Below, in pieces: positions 7,029 to 15,973 of a DNA stretch of 33,977 nucleotides; the first letter of the stretch is position 1; each line of letters opens with the position of its first letter. This DNA comes from Actinomycetota bacterium (lineage in GTDB: Bacteria; Actinomycetota; Actinomycetes; S36-B12), in the NCBI GenBank assembly GCA_005798555.1, contig SYJA01000034.1:1-33977 (forward strand), read 5' to 3'. The translations under genes were made by a program, and so were the position numbers. The notes below the pieces were generated by a model. The model was not told where the DNA came from. It was given only the letters and a program-made list of their open reading frames with translations, and ran no database searches.

Positions 7029-9049
7029 GTAGAACTACCCTGCAGCGCAGCACCACCCGCCCACCATTGGGCTTTGGTGCCATTGCCCTGCTCGCCACCT
7101 CGCTGGTGGTACTCGCGGTCAGTGCCCTCGGCGTGTCCCTGGTCGTTGCCGGTGGCGGCTACGAGCCGCCGAGCGTTGGGCTACCTGATCCGGGCCCGCT
7201 GGTTGTCTGGGGCGTCCCGGTACTTCGCCTGCTAACCAACATCGCCGCACTCGCGACTATCGGGTGGCTGCTTGCCGCCAGCATCTTGGACCCGTCCGGT
7301 AAGGATGGGGTGATCTCACGCCTAGGTCGCGTTGACGCCCTCCGCGCATCAATAGCCGCACTGATCTGGTCCGTGCTGGCCCTGGTCCAGATGTTTTTCG
7401 TACTTGCGAACGTCCTCGGTATCACACTCCGCCAGGCCTTTGACCCGGCCGTCTTCGCGACCTATGCCAGCGATATCCCTGCCACCCGCGCCTTGATGGT
7501 CATGGCCCTACTCGCATTCGTCGTCGCTTTCGGCGCCTTTGTTACTTCGACCATCGGCGCTGAAGCCGGTTGGCTGCTCGTTGCCCTGGTAGCTGTTTCG
7601 CTGCCGGTCCTGAGCGGGCACGGTTCTGGCCTTGGCGACCACGCACTCGCTATCACCGCCGGTGTTACGCACGTACTCGCCGCCGTGATCTGGGTCGGCG
7701 GCCTGATGGCACTCGCCCTGCACGCTGTTAGACGCGATGGATCCGTGCAACGATCACTGCAGAGATTCTCGACTATCGCTCTTGTTGCGATCGTCCTACT
7801 AGCTGTTAGCGGTATCGCTAATGCATACACAAGAATTGACTCAATCAGTCAACTGTTCACAACTGGCTACGGTCAAGTAGTCCTCGCTAAAGCCCTGTTA
7901 ATAGTTGGTCTTGGGGTTATTGGTTACCTGATGCGCCGACGAGTCATTGCCGGGTCGAGCAAGGCATCCGGGGTTTCGATATTTTCCCGGATTGCCGCAC
8001 TTGAGCTGACGATCATGGTCATCTCGGTCGCTTTGGGCGTGAGCCTCGCATCAAGTGCACCACCGCGACTACAGACCGCCTTTAACTCCTTTGGTGAGAC
8101 CCTGCTCGGATTCGCCTACCCACCCCCTCCCACCGTCTTGACCGTTGGCCTGGGCTTTCGACTCGAACCACTCTTCTTGACCTTGGGGATCCTTGGCGCG
8201 GCGCTCTATTGCATTGGTGTTGCTCGACTGCGAGCCCGTGGGGATAGGTGGCCATGGGGCCGCCTTGTCGCGTGGCTGCTTGGCATCGGCATCATGATTT
8301 GGTGCACCAACGCTGGGATTGCCAGCTATTCGCAGGTCTCGGTGGGCCTGCACATGTTTCAGCACATGACCATGACGATGCTGGCACCTATCATGCTGGT
8401 TCTTGGTGCACCAGCCACTCTTGCCTTGCGGGCACTCAAGCCATCGCACGGTACCGAGCGGGGTCCGCGTGAGTGGCTCATGTGGTTCCTCCACAGTTGG
8501 ATCACCCGGATTCTCACTAATCCGTTCTTTGTGTTTTTTATCTACGTCCTTGGCCTTTACGGCCTCTACATGACTCCACTCTTCGGCTGGCTCATGGGCA
8601 GTCACGCCGGGCACGTCTTCATGCAGTTTCACTTCCTAGCAGCGGGATATCTTTTCTACTGGGTGCTCATCGGCGTTGACCCTCGGCCTAAACCACTCCC
8701 GTATTGGGGTCGTCTATTGATGTTGATGCTGGCCCTGTCGGTGCATGGTTTCTTTGCGGTCGCGATGATGATGTCATCGACCCCGCTGGCCACCGAGTGG
8801 TACGGGGTGGTGCAGCCCGATTGGATAAATGACCCCCTTCGCGACACCTTGATCGGGGCCCAGGTGGCTTGGGGGCTATCTGAGGTGCCGACACTGATTG
8901 TCCTGATTGTCATAGCTGTCCAATGGTCGCGAAGTGATGAGCGAGAGGCCAAGAGATCTGATCGCCGTGCCGATCGGGACGGCAACGCGGAGTTGAATGA
9001 ATACAACGAGCGCTTTGCCCACTTGGCAGGGCAGGACAAACAGGGCTAA
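7025..9049 (+). CDS. CopD-CtaG fusion: copper import and cytochrome oxidase assembly membrane protein
   Basis: 674-residue polytopic protein made of two known domains. The N-terminal half (about 20-345) is CopD-like, with GHGSGLGDHALAITAGVTH followed by VIWVGGLMALALH. The C-terminal half (about 370-640) is the CtaG_caa3 type, with QVSVGLHMFQHMTMTMLAP and its histidines and methionines, then SHAGHVFMQFHFLAAGY. CtaG_caa3 proteins help copper insertion into cytochrome c oxidase. Such fusions are known in Actinobacteria. The charged tail after residue 640 is cytoplasmic or disordered. It overlaps copC by four bases. Function is inferred from the domains. Confidence 0.9.
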   Translation: MSRTTLQRSTTRPPLGFGAIALLATSLVVLAVSALGVSLVVAGGGYEPPSVGLPDPGPLVVWGVPVLRLLTNIAALATIGWLLAASILDPSGKDGVISRLGRVDALRASIAALIWSVLALVQMFFVLANVLGITLRQAFDPAVFATYASDIPATRALMVMALLAFVVAFGAFVTSTIGAEAGWLLVALVAVSLPVLSGHGSGLGDHALAITAGVTHVLAAVIWVGGLMALALHAVRRDGSVQRSLQRFSTIALVAIVLLAVSGIANAYTRIDSISQLFTTGYGQVVLAKALLIVGLGVIGYLMRRRVIAGSSKASGVSIFSRIAALELTIMVISVALGVSLASSAPPRLQTAFNSFGETLLGFAYPPPPTVLTVGLGFRLEPLFLTLGILGAALYCIGVARLRARGDRWPWGRLVAWLLGIGIMIWCTNAGIASYSQVSVGLHMFQHMTMTMLAPIMLVLGAPATLALRALKPSHGTERGPREWLMWFLHSWITRILTNPFFVFFIYVLGLYGLYMTPLFGWLMGSHAGHVFMQFHFLAAGYLFYWVLIGVDPRPKPLPYWGRLLMLMLALSVHGFFAVAMMMSSTPLATEWYGVVQPDWINDPLRDTLIGAQVAWGLSEVPTLIVLIVIAVQWSRSDEREAKRSDRRADRDGNAELNEYNERFAHLAGQDKQG

Positions 9050-9058
9050 TCTGCACGG

Positions 9059-9814
9059 ATGCGCCGGCTCCTTTTTACCTTGATTGCACTCTTAGCCATG
9101 GTCAGCCCGCACGCCAATGCTGCGCAACCAAGTGCACCGGAGTGGTTTCCGACGCAGTTAGCACATGTTGAGGGCTCCGATCAGGTGATCGTTGTTACCG
9201 CACCCAGATGGAATTCGACCTCGGGCACGCTGCGGGCATTCGAACGCTCGACTGCCGGCAATTGGGTTCAGGTCGTCGACGCGACTCCTGCCTTATTGGG
9301 CTATGGCGGATTAGCGCTAGCAGAAGACCGCAAGCAAGGTAGCGGCAAGACGCCCGCGGGTACCTTCGCTATCGAAACTGCCTTCGGCCGGCTCGCAAAC
9401 CCTGGCACCGCGTTGCCTTACACCGAATTTGACCGTGGTGATGCGTGGACCTATGACCCAAAGCGTCCAGCTACCTACAACCTTTTTCAAGATGCCGACG
9501 TGAGCTGGGATGGCTACGGCAAGTATGTCGAACGACTTTGGCAGTACGGGATGCAATACAACTATGTGGCGGTACTTGACTTCAATCTGCCCAAAGGGCC
9601 GGTAACCGTTGGTGGCAATGGGATTCGTCGTACTTCGCCGCCGGCTGACATCGGGCGTGGCGGCGGCATCTTCTTACATGTGAGTAATGGCGATAAGACC
9701 GCCGGCTGTGTCGCGATCGCTGAACAGCGGCTGACTCAAATAATGAAGTGGTTAGACCCAGCAAAGACGCCGGTAATAGTTATCGGAACGATTGCCACCA
9801 TCAAAGAAATGTAG
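9059..9814 (+). CDS. Secreted YkuD-like L,D-transpeptidase family protein
   Basis: 251 residues with a signal peptide (1-21, ending ANAA). The catalytic region is GIFLHVSNGDKTAGCVAIA, with His207 and the nucleophile Cys217. That spacing and the GDKTAGC form fit the COG3786 branch of YkuD proteins rather than the classic SHGC form of peptidoglycan cross-linking enzymes. The middle holds the family's KQGSGKTPAGTFAI motif (about 92-104). Predicted place is the cell wall, where relatives form or trim 3-3 cross-links. It lies ten bases after the CopD-CtaG gene with the same direction. No ribosome site is obvious, so it may be leaderless or read through from the copper operon. Confidence 0.82.
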   Translation: MRRLLFTLIALLAMVSPHANAAQPSAPEWFPTQLAHVEGSDQVIVVTAPRWNSTSGTLRAFERSTAGNWVQVVDATPALLGYGGLALAEDRKQGSGKTPAGTFAIETAFGRLANPGTALPYTEFDRGDAWTYDPKRPATYNLFQDADVSWDGYGKYVERLWQYGMQYNYVAVLDFNLPKGPVTVGGNGIRRTSPPADIGRGGGIFLHVSNGDKTAGCVAIAEQRLTQIMKWLDPAKTPVIVIGTIATIKEM

Positions 9815-9821
9815 CAGCCGG

Positions 9822-10604
9822 CTAGCGCAACCGAATATCACTAAGCACCGGGAACTGCGCCCGCCAGGCCTTGGGAGTATCGGGGTCGATTTCGACGTAG
9901 ATGATTTCCTCGGCGCCACCACCCCTGGCGACCACCGCACCTTTCGGATCAACAACGCAGGAGTGGCCGCCGAGGGTGATGCCAGGTTGTTCACCAACCT
10001 CATTGCACGCAATAAGCCAAGCTTGGTTTTCAATTGCCCGAGCTTGGGTCAGCACATCCCAATGCTCGATCCGCGGGGTGGGCCAGCCTGAGGTGACAAC
10101 AAATGCGGTCGCACCGCCCTCGGTCAATGCCCTGAAGAGCTCGGGGAAGCGCAGGTCGTAGCAGGTAGCCAGGCCGGTCGGACCAAGTGGGGTGTCAACG
10201 ACAACTAGTTCAGAACCGGCACTCATCAAAGTCGTCTCACCACCCTCGAAACCAAATAGGTGAATCTTTCGATAGGCGGCCCGGAGGTCACCCTCGGGTG
10301 AAAAAAGCACGCTGGTATTGAAGTAAGAGTTATCACCCTTCTCGCAAAAGGAGCCGCCATGAAGCCAAATTGCGTGCTGCTTGGCCAAGGCACCCAGGTC
10401 GGTGACGAGCGGACCGTCGATCACCTGCGCGTGCTCACGAGCCGCATCGATGTCAAACGCGCCCACATGCCACAACTCGGGGAGCACGACGAATTGAGCT
10501 TTGGCGGCCGCTTTTGCCACCAAACCCAACGCCCTAGTGACCCGCTGATAAACCGGGTCGGCCGAAGTACAGTTCAATTGGATTAGGGCTACTGTGACGC
10601 TCAC
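9822..10604 (-). CDS. Carbon-nitrogen hydrolase, nitrilase superfamily (omega-amidase-like)
   Basis: About 260 residues, normal for the nitrilase superfamily. The Glu-Lys-Cys triad is visible as FVVLPELWH (Glu), AAYRKIHLF (Lys) and LATCYDLRFPELFR (Cys). The CYDLRFPE form is typical of the branch that includes omega-amidase and Nit1/NitFhit deaminated-glutathione amidase, so hydrolysis of a small amide such as alpha-ketoglutaramate is likely but not proven. The open frame begins further upstream, but GTG at 10604 has AAGG eight bases before it and fits family N-termini (VTVALIQLN). It converges on the transpeptidase gene with only seven bases between stops. Confidence 0.86.
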   Translation of the reverse strand: MSVTVALIQLNCTSADPVYQRVTRALGLVAKAAAKAQFVVLPELWHVGAFDIDAAREHAQVIDGPLVTDLGALAKQHAIWLHGGSFCEKGDNSYFNTSVLFSPEGDLRAAYRKIHLFGFEGGETTLMSAGSELVVVDTPLGPTGLATCYDLRFPELFRALTEGGATAFVVTSGWPTPRIEHWDVLTQARAIENQAWLIACNEVGEQPGITLGGHSCVVDPKGAVVARGGGAEEIIYVEIDPDTPKAWRAQFPVLSDIRLR

Positions 10605-10661
10605 GAGGAAAACCTTAGCGGCGACGATCATCTTCGGGGCCTACCACCGTATTGGAGCCAG

Positions 10662-11486
10662 GTGCAGGAGACTTTTACAAAGGACGACCTAGTTAGGGCG
10701 TCATTAGACGCTTTGACTCAGGTGGCCGACCTGGTAGCCCCGCTCACTGCCGCCGAGTGGGGAGCCCCAACCCCATGCCCGGGGTGGCGGGTGTCCGATG
10801 TTGTTGCTCACCTGGCAGATTTTGAGTCGTTCCTGAGCGGTAACCCACGAGCCACCGCTGAGCCGGACTGGACAACTACGCCGCACGTGGCTAGCGAGGC
10901 CGGAAAATTCATCGAACTCGGGGTTGAAGCCCGGCGCGGGGCTACTCAAAGTGATCAAATTGCCGAGTTGCGTGACCTAATCGAACTGCGCCGCACGATC
11001 CTGACCGCTGACACCGGCGAGTTATCAAGTCAGGTGCGCGGACCTTTCGGGTCGCCGATAACCCTGGAACGGGCCCTAACGATGCGGGTGTTCGATACCT
11101 GGGTGCACGAGCAAGATATTCGCGATGCTGTGGATCAGCCCGGTGGCTGGACCGGATTGCCATTCGAGGTGGCACTGAGTGTTTTGATCAGCGCCCTTCC
11201 TGTCGTCTGGGGCAAGAATTCGAAGCCCCCGGTGGGTGCTGTCCTTAATTTGGTCATCCGTGATCTAGCAAGTGAGGTTTTCATTCGCCTCGATGATGAC
11301 GGCCGCGCTCGCTTCATTGCCAATGCTGAGCCCACTGTTCAACTATTGATCTCTGTCACGGACCTGATGCATCGAATGTGTGGACGAGTTGGCGCCGATG
11401 ACCTGGGCTTTGTCTCTAGAATCGAAGTCAGTGGGCCTGATGACTTAGTTCAGCGCCTGATAGGCGGCATGGTTGTTACTCCGTAG
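10662..11486 (+). CDS. Mycothiol-dependent maleylpyruvate isomerase family (DinB-like) protein
   Basis: 274 residues. The N-terminal four-helix domain has the family start LTAAEWGAPTPCPGWRVSDVVAHLADFE, in which the His belongs to the metal site. MRVFDTWVHEQDIRDA supplies the second histidine region (about 147-160). The C-terminal 90 residues form the sterol-carrier-like domain. Members use mycothiol or act in unknown thiol-dependent reactions, which fits an actinobacterium. The start is GTG behind TTGGAG. The 3' end overlaps the convergent E2 gene by 11 bases. The substrate is unknown. Confidence 0.82.
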   Translation: MQETFTKDDLVRASLDALTQVADLVAPLTAAEWGAPTPCPGWRVSDVVAHLADFESFLSGNPRATAEPDWTTTPHVASEAGKFIELGVEARRGATQSDQIAELRDLIELRRTILTADTGELSSQVRGPFGSPITLERALTMRVFDTWVHEQDIRDAVDQPGGWTGLPFEVALSVLISALPVVWGKNSKPPVGAVLNLVIRDLASEVFIRLDDDGRARFIANAEPTVQLLISVTDLMHRMCGRVGADDLGFVSRIEVSGPDDLVQRLIGGMVVTP

Positions 11487-12714
11487 CGTGCGCCGGAACC
11501 ATTTCAACTGCTGGATCAGTCAGGAAATTTGCCATACTCACCAATGCCCTCGAGCCAAGTGCGCCGTCGATTACTCGATGATCGAAGGACAAGGACAGTT
11601 GCATGATGGGGCGTACCACTATGGCCCCGTCAACAACCCATGGTCGATCAAGGATTCGGCCAATAGCCAAGATTGCGGACTCGCCTGGATTAATGATCGG
11701 GGTGCCGCCATCAACTCCAAAAACGCCCACGTTGGTGATGGTTATCGTGCCGCCGGTCAAATCGGCCGGTGTGCTGCGTCCCGCGCGGGCCGTCTCGATC
11801 AGGGTATGGATCCCTCGTGCGAGTTGAGGTAACTGCATCGAACCGGCTGCCTTAACCGATGGCACGAGCAGTCCGCGAGGCGTGTCAGCCGCGATCCCAA
11901 GATGAACCTCGCTATGGGTGACAATTTCGGCGCCCTGCGATGACTCCATCCAGGTCGAATTAATTCTCGGGTATTGCTTCACCGCGTGAATCACCGCTGC
12001 CGCAACAATTGTTAGCGGGGTCACCTTGATGCCCTCGTACGCCGAGTTGGCCCGCAATCTGATGACCAAGTCAAGGGTCCGTGAAATATCAACCTCAACC
12101 CATTCGGTTACATGTGGTGCCGTGAATGCTGAGCGCACCATCGCATCTGCCATGGCGCGTTGCACACCACGCACCGGTTGCCGATCATCGCGTCCGTTAG
12201 GAGCCGCGGCTGGGCTGGTCGAATGGCCATTTCGGGTGGAGCCCAGTACGTCCGCACGGGTGATCACCCCGTCGGCACCAGTTGGTGTCACCGAGTCCAG
12301 TGGCACCCCGAGCTCCTTCGCCAACTTGCGAACAAGTGGCTTGGCCCGGGCCGGGCTGGTAGGTGCGATGTCCTGCTGGATTCCGGGCTTACGGGGCCGG
12401 CGGTGCACCTCGTGGTCAGTTTTCACGCCGTAGCCGACCAGTACCGGCTCCCGTTCATCGGCCTTGGCTGTTACCAAGATAGTGACAATCGGCGAACCAA
12501 CGGGCACGATTTCACCCTCGGGAACATGAAGAGCTTTTACCGAGCCGGCATATGGGCAGGGCAGTTCAACAACCGCCTTCGCGGTCTCAATTTCCACGAT
12601 TATTTGGTTCACCGCGACGCTGTCGCCGGGGCGAATCCGCCACTTGACGATCTCAGCCTCGGTTAGGCCTTCGCCTACGTCGGGCAGGTGGAATACCTGC
12701 TGCTGTTCCGCCAT
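11476..12714 (-). CDS. bkdC: 2-oxoacid dehydrogenase E2, dihydrolipoamide acyltransferase
   Basis: 412 residues. One lipoyl domain (about 5-82) carries the modified lysine K46 in EIETAKAVVELP. The peripheral-subunit-binding domain (about 117-157) begins SPARAKPLVRKLAKELGV. The catalytic domain (about 180-405) ends with the active-site motif LSFDHRVIDGA, with H379 and D383. It transfers acyl groups to CoA within the complex. Neighbours are E1 beta and E1 alpha, with one base between this start and the E1 beta stop. By resemblance of the E1 subunit to mycobacterial Rv2497c, the substrate is probably branched-chain 2-oxoacids; pyruvate remains possible. It would need an E3 from elsewhere. Confidence 0.9.
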   Translation of the reverse strand: MAEQQQVFHLPDVGEGLTEAEIVKWRIRPGDSVAVNQIIVEIETAKAVVELPCPYAGSVKALHVPEGEIVPVGSPIVTILVTAKADEREPVLVGYGVKTDHEVHRRPRKPGIQQDIAPTSPARAKPLVRKLAKELGVPLDSVTPTGADGVITRADVLGSTRNGHSTSPAAAPNGRDDRQPVRGVQRAMADAMVRSAFTAPHVTEWVEVDISRTLDLVIRLRANSAYEGIKVTPLTIVAAAVIHAVKQYPRINSTWMESSQGAEIVTHSEVHLGIAADTPRGLLVPSVKAAGSMQLPQLARGIHTLIETARAGRSTPADLTGGTITITNVGVFGVDGGTPIINPGESAILAIGRILDRPWVVDGAIVVRPIMQLSLSFDHRVIDGALGSRALVSMANFLTDPAVEMVPAHATE

Positions 12715-12715
12715 C

Positions 12716-13702
12716 TCAGTACCCCATCACTCGTTCAGCAGCATCGAGCACTCGATTGAGATCCGGCAGGAAATGCTCCTCGATTCGACTTGCCGGATAA
12801 GGCACATCGAATCCTGCGACCCGAGTGACCGGCGCTTCGAGTTCATAGAAGCACTTTTCACCAATGCGTGCTGCTATTTCGGCCCCTACCCCGCCACTTA
12901 GTGCAGCTTCATGGACGACAACAAGTCGACTTGTGCGCTGGACCGATGCAACGAGAGTCTCGTAGTCAATCGGTGCGAGTGCTTGCAAATCGACAACCTC
13001 GAGTGAGATGTCGGTGGCGACGGCTGCAGCCTCGAGGCAGGTGCGCACCATCGGGCCGTAACAGGCCACCGTGACGTCACTTCCAGCCTTAACAATTCGT
13101 GCCCGCCATGGATCAGCCACCGCTCCTAGGTCAAGGGCGGATTGCGATTCATCAACTTCGCCCTTGTCCCAGTACCGCCGCTTTGGCTCGAAGTAGATGA
13201 CCGGGTCGTTGCAGGTGATCGCCTGTTGGATGGTGAGGTATGCCGACTGTGGATCCGAGGGTGTTAGAACTCGAAGCCCAGCGGTGTGAGCAAAGTACGC
13301 CTCCGGTGACTCACTATGATGTTCGACGGCTCCGATCCCGCCACCATACGGGATTCGAATGGTGATCGGCATTGCTACCGCGCCATCCATTCGCCGATGG
13401 AACTTGGCAACCTGCGAAACAATTTGGTCAAACCCTGGATAAACGAAACCATCGAATTGAATCTCAAGGACCGGGCGGTAGCCGCGCATAGCCAGCCCGA
13501 CCGCAGTGCCGACTATTCCGCTTTCAGCAAGTGGCGCATCCAACACTCGGTGTTCACCAAAATCCTTTTGTAATCCGTCTGTTACCCGAAACACTCCACC
13601 TAATCGGCCGATATCTTCACCGAACAAAAGCACCTTTGGATCGCGTTCCATCGCTTTTCGCAAACCGGCATTTATCGCCTTCACCATCGTCAGGTTTGTC
13701 AT
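12716..13702 (-). CDS. bkdB: 2-oxoacid dehydrogenase E1, beta subunit
   Basis: 328 residues, full length for an E1 beta subunit. Transketolase pyrimidine-binding domain features are visible: VLLFGEDIGRLGGVFRVTDG near the start, LAESGIVGTAVGLAMRGYRP and AVEHHSESPEAYFAH. The C-terminal domain has VTVACYGPMVRTCLEAA and VVHEAALSGGVGAEIAARI. With E1 alpha it forms the thiamine-diphosphate heterotetramer that decarboxylates the 2-oxoacid. The ATG follows GGGTGG, and the gene begins three bases after the E1 alpha stop. The naming as branched-chain rather than pyruvate subunit follows the operon and is less certain than the family. Confidence 0.9.
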   Translation of the reverse strand: MTNLTMVKAINAGLRKAMERDPKVLLFGEDIGRLGGVFRVTDGLQKDFGEHRVLDAPLAESGIVGTAVGLAMRGYRPVLEIQFDGFVYPGFDQIVSQVAKFHRRMDGAVAMPITIRIPYGGGIGAVEHHSESPEAYFAHTAGLRVLTPSDPQSAYLTIQQAITCNDPVIYFEPKRRYWDKGEVDESQSALDLGAVADPWRARIVKAGSDVTVACYGPMVRTCLEAAAVATDISLEVVDLQALAPIDYETLVASVQRTSRLVVVHEAALSGGVGAEIAARIGEKCFYELEAPVTRVAGFDVPYPASRIEEHFLPDLNRVLDAAERVMGY

Positions 13703-13705
13703 TGA

Positions 13706-14785
13706 CTAACCACCCGCATCCTCGAAGGAGGCTAGGTACTCCAACATTTCAGCACGCTGTTCATCTATGCGAGCGTGCGGCTCTGAATAAACATCGTCGA
13801 ACATCGATTCAGGTTTCGGGGGCACCATCGCACGAACACCATCACGAATTTGCTCGGCTAGCTTTTCGCCTTCTTGCTCGATCTGATCGAAGTAGGAACG
13901 ATCCGCGATCCCTTGACGCGCTAGGTAGGCCTTTAGGCGCTCGATTGGGTCCCGCAGCCGCCAGGTCTCCAGCTCACCCGCGAGCCGGTATCGCGTCGGA
14001 TCATCCGATGTCGTATGGGCGCCCATGCGGTAGGTGTAGGCCTCGATCAGGGTTGGTCCGTTACCTGAACGGGCTCTCTCGAGTGCAACTTTTGTCACCG
14101 CCAGCACCGCCAGCACATCATTGCCATCAACCTGCACGCCCGGGAAGCCAAAGCCGTTGGCGCGTTCATAAAGTTGAATGTTGCCCTGCCGATCACTCGG
14201 CTGCGAGATCGCCCATTGGTTGTTCTGGCAGAAGAAAACTACTGGTGCTGAGAATGACGCGGCGAAAACGAATGCCTCGTTGACGTCACCCTGCGCCATT
14301 GCCCCATCGCCGAAGTAGGTAACAGCAACGTCCTCGGCGCCATCGAACTGAACGCCCATCGCATAGCCAACACCGTGCAGCACCTGAGCGCCGATCACGA
14401 TCGAGTACGGTCCGCATCTATGCAGGCTCGGGTCCCAGCCGCCATTGCTTATGCCGCGGAGAATCGCGAGCATGTCAAGTGCCGCTACCCCTCGACACCA
14501 GGTCACCCCGTGCTCCCGGAATGTCGGGAAAGCAAAATCGTTGGGTGCCATGGCGCGGGCCGAACCCACCTGCGCGGCCTCTTGCCCAAGGCAGGGCGCC
14601 CATAAACCTAATTCACCTTGGCGTTGCAGCGCCGTCGCCTCGGTGTCGATCCGTCGCACCAAGACCATGTCGCGATAAAGGCCCCTGAGCTCGGCGTCAG
14701 TTAAGTTGATGTCGTATTCGGGATGCGCGACCCGCTGGCCCTCCGGGGTCAGCAATTGGACGGCGCTCACTCGTTCGTCAGCCAT
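13706..14785 (-). CDS. bkdA: 2-oxoacid dehydrogenase E1, alpha subunit
   Basis: About 359 residues from the ATG at 14785, which has GGAGG four bases upstream. The open frame continues to 14830 but without a better start. The thiamine diphosphate motif is YFGDGAMAQGDVNEAF ending in CQNNQWAIS. The entry sequence LQRQGELGLWAPCLGQEAAQ and the later YRMGAHTTSDDPTRYR closely follow the mycobacterial branched-chain E1 alpha (Rv2497c), which is why a branched-chain substrate is favoured. It is the first gene of an E1 alpha-E1 beta-E2 operon. Products would be isobutyryl-, isovaleryl- and 2-methylbutyryl-CoA, the primers of branched fatty acids. Confidence 0.9.
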   Translation of the reverse strand: MADERVSAVQLLTPEGQRVAHPEYDINLTDAELRGLYRDMVLVRRIDTEATALQRQGELGLWAPCLGQEAAQVGSARAMAPNDFAFPTFREHGVTWCRGVAALDMLAILRGISNGGWDPSLHRCGPYSIVIGAQVLHGVGYAMGVQFDGAEDVAVTYFGDGAMAQGDVNEAFVFAASFSAPVVFFCQNNQWAISQPSDRQGNIQLYERANGFGFPGVQVDGNDVLAVLAVTKVALERARSGNGPTLIEAYTYRMGAHTTSDDPTRYRLAGELETWRLRDPIERLKAYLARQGIADRSYFDQIEQEGEKLAEQIRDGVRAMVPPKPESMFDDVYSEPHARIDEQRAEMLEYLASFEDAGG

Positions 14786-15052
14786 CAATCCTCCAACGCA
14801 CATCCTTGCACCCGCCAAGCCGGTGGCCAACGGTCACCTATCGCCCGCCCTCGCCCTAGATTAAGGCCTCATCTGGCTGATGCTCAGGTAGCGTATGTAG
14901 TGTCAGAGCCATTGAACGCAATCTAGGTACCAAAAAGCTCGGCGAACTGAGTACTGCGCATTCGGTGACCGATATTGATCGAGGCGCATTTCAGTGGAGG
15001 GCTACAGTAATGAGGACCAGCGTGATGCCATCGAGAAGGTAGGCGGGTATCG
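14786..15052. other. Divergent spacer between the bkd operon and the EamA gene
   Basis: 267 bases that must hold promoters in both directions. No clear palindrome or riboswitch fold was recognised. On the plus strand the only notable item is a ten-codon open frame with its own ribosome site just before the transporter gene. Confidence 0.5.
15010..15042 (+). CDS. Possible ten-residue leader peptide
   Basis: A tiny frame reading MRTSVMPSRR. It has a good ribosome site (GGAGG at 14996-15000, nine bases before the ATG), better than that of many genes here. Its stop TAG overlaps the GAAGGTAGG that serves the EamA start at 15053. Stop and next ribosome site in the same place is what translational coupling or leader control would look like. 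It is in a different frame from the transporter. A chance occurrence is possible. Confidence 0.3.
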   Translation: MRTSVMPSRR

Positions 15053-15973
15053 ATGGTAGACGTGCGAGGGGTGGTTCGTGCCTCACCTATCCAAATTTGG
15101 GTGCCGCTGGTTGCCCTGTGGCTTATCTGGGGCTCGACCTACCTGGGAATCGCCCTCACCCTCGAGTCGATGCCGCCACTGCTGGCAACAGCCACGCGAT
15201 TCTTCGCGGCCGCAGTCATCCTGGCGGCCGCACTTTGCGTTTTCCAAGATCCGAGGGTACTCCGGGTTTCGATTCCGGAATTCGCCTATTCGATGCTGAT
15301 GGGCTGCATGCTGCTCGGGGTCGGTATCGGCACTTTGGCTCTCGCTGAGCGCTTCGTGCCAAGCGGACTAGCTGCCCTGCTGATCTCGATAACACCGCTA
15401 TTCATAGTGCTGCTGCGAGTTAGATCCGGTGATCACCCGACCCTTCTCACCCTAATCGGTGTCGCAGTTGGGCTGATCGGCTTGGGTTTGATGGTGCTTC
15501 CCGGCGGCACCATTCCACGCACGGGCACCGACGGCGATGTAGTCCTGTGGTCTTGCCTGCTACTTGCATCAAGTTTCTGCTGGGCATTTTTCTCCTGGCA
15601 GTCAACCTCCTATCCGCTCCCGCGCAACTCCTTGGTCACCACGATGTATGAATTGGTTGGGGCTGGCGCGCTATTGCTGGGTATCGGCGCATTACGCGGC
15701 GAGCGGATTAACTTCGGCGAATTCACCCAAGCATCTTGGAACGGCTGGATCTGGCTCGTCATAGCCTCACTTATCGGATACACCGCATACAGTTATTTGA
15801 TTGCCAATGCCCCCATGTCACTCGTATCCACTTACGCATACGTTAATCCCGTGATAGCCGTGCTACTTGGTGCGCTAATCATCAGTGAGCCAATTACGCG
15901 AGACGTGTTTATCGGACTCACCGTCGTGCTCGGTGGAGTGGTGTTGGTAACAACGGGTGAGCGCAGGTCATGA
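15053..15973 (+). CDS. EamA-family (DMT) drug/metabolite transporter
   Basis: 306 residues with about ten transmembrane segments arranged as two EamA repeats, the normal size. The first repeat opens with LWLIWGSTYLGIALTLESMPP and ATATRFFAAA, the family's usual entry; the second ends AYSYLIANAPMSLVSTYAYVNPV and GALIISEPITR. Members mostly export amino acids or other small metabolites; the substrate cannot be read. The ATG is preceded by GAAGG. The end overlaps the phosphatase gene as ATGA, so transporter and signalling protein are probably made together. Confidence 0.9.
   Translation: MVDVRGVVRASPIQIWVPLVALWLIWGSTYLGIALTLESMPPLLATATRFFAAAVILAAALCVFQDPRVLRVSIPEFAYSMLMGCMLLGVGIGTLALAERFVPSGLAALLISITPLFIVLLRVRSGDHPTLLTLIGVAVGLIGLGLMVLPGGTIPRTGTDGDVVLWSCLLLASSFCWAFFSWQSTSYPLPRNSLVTTMYELVGAGALLLGIGALRGERINFGEFTQASWNGWIWLVIASLIGYTAYSYLIANAPMSLVSTYAYVNPVIAVLLGALIISEPITRDVFIGLTVVLGGVVLVTTGERRS

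Noticed and set aside
8069-8632. 187-codon open frame opposite the CopD-CtaG gene
   Set aside because: It is antisense to a conserved membrane-protein gene, has a highly charged low-complexity translation and no ribosome site.
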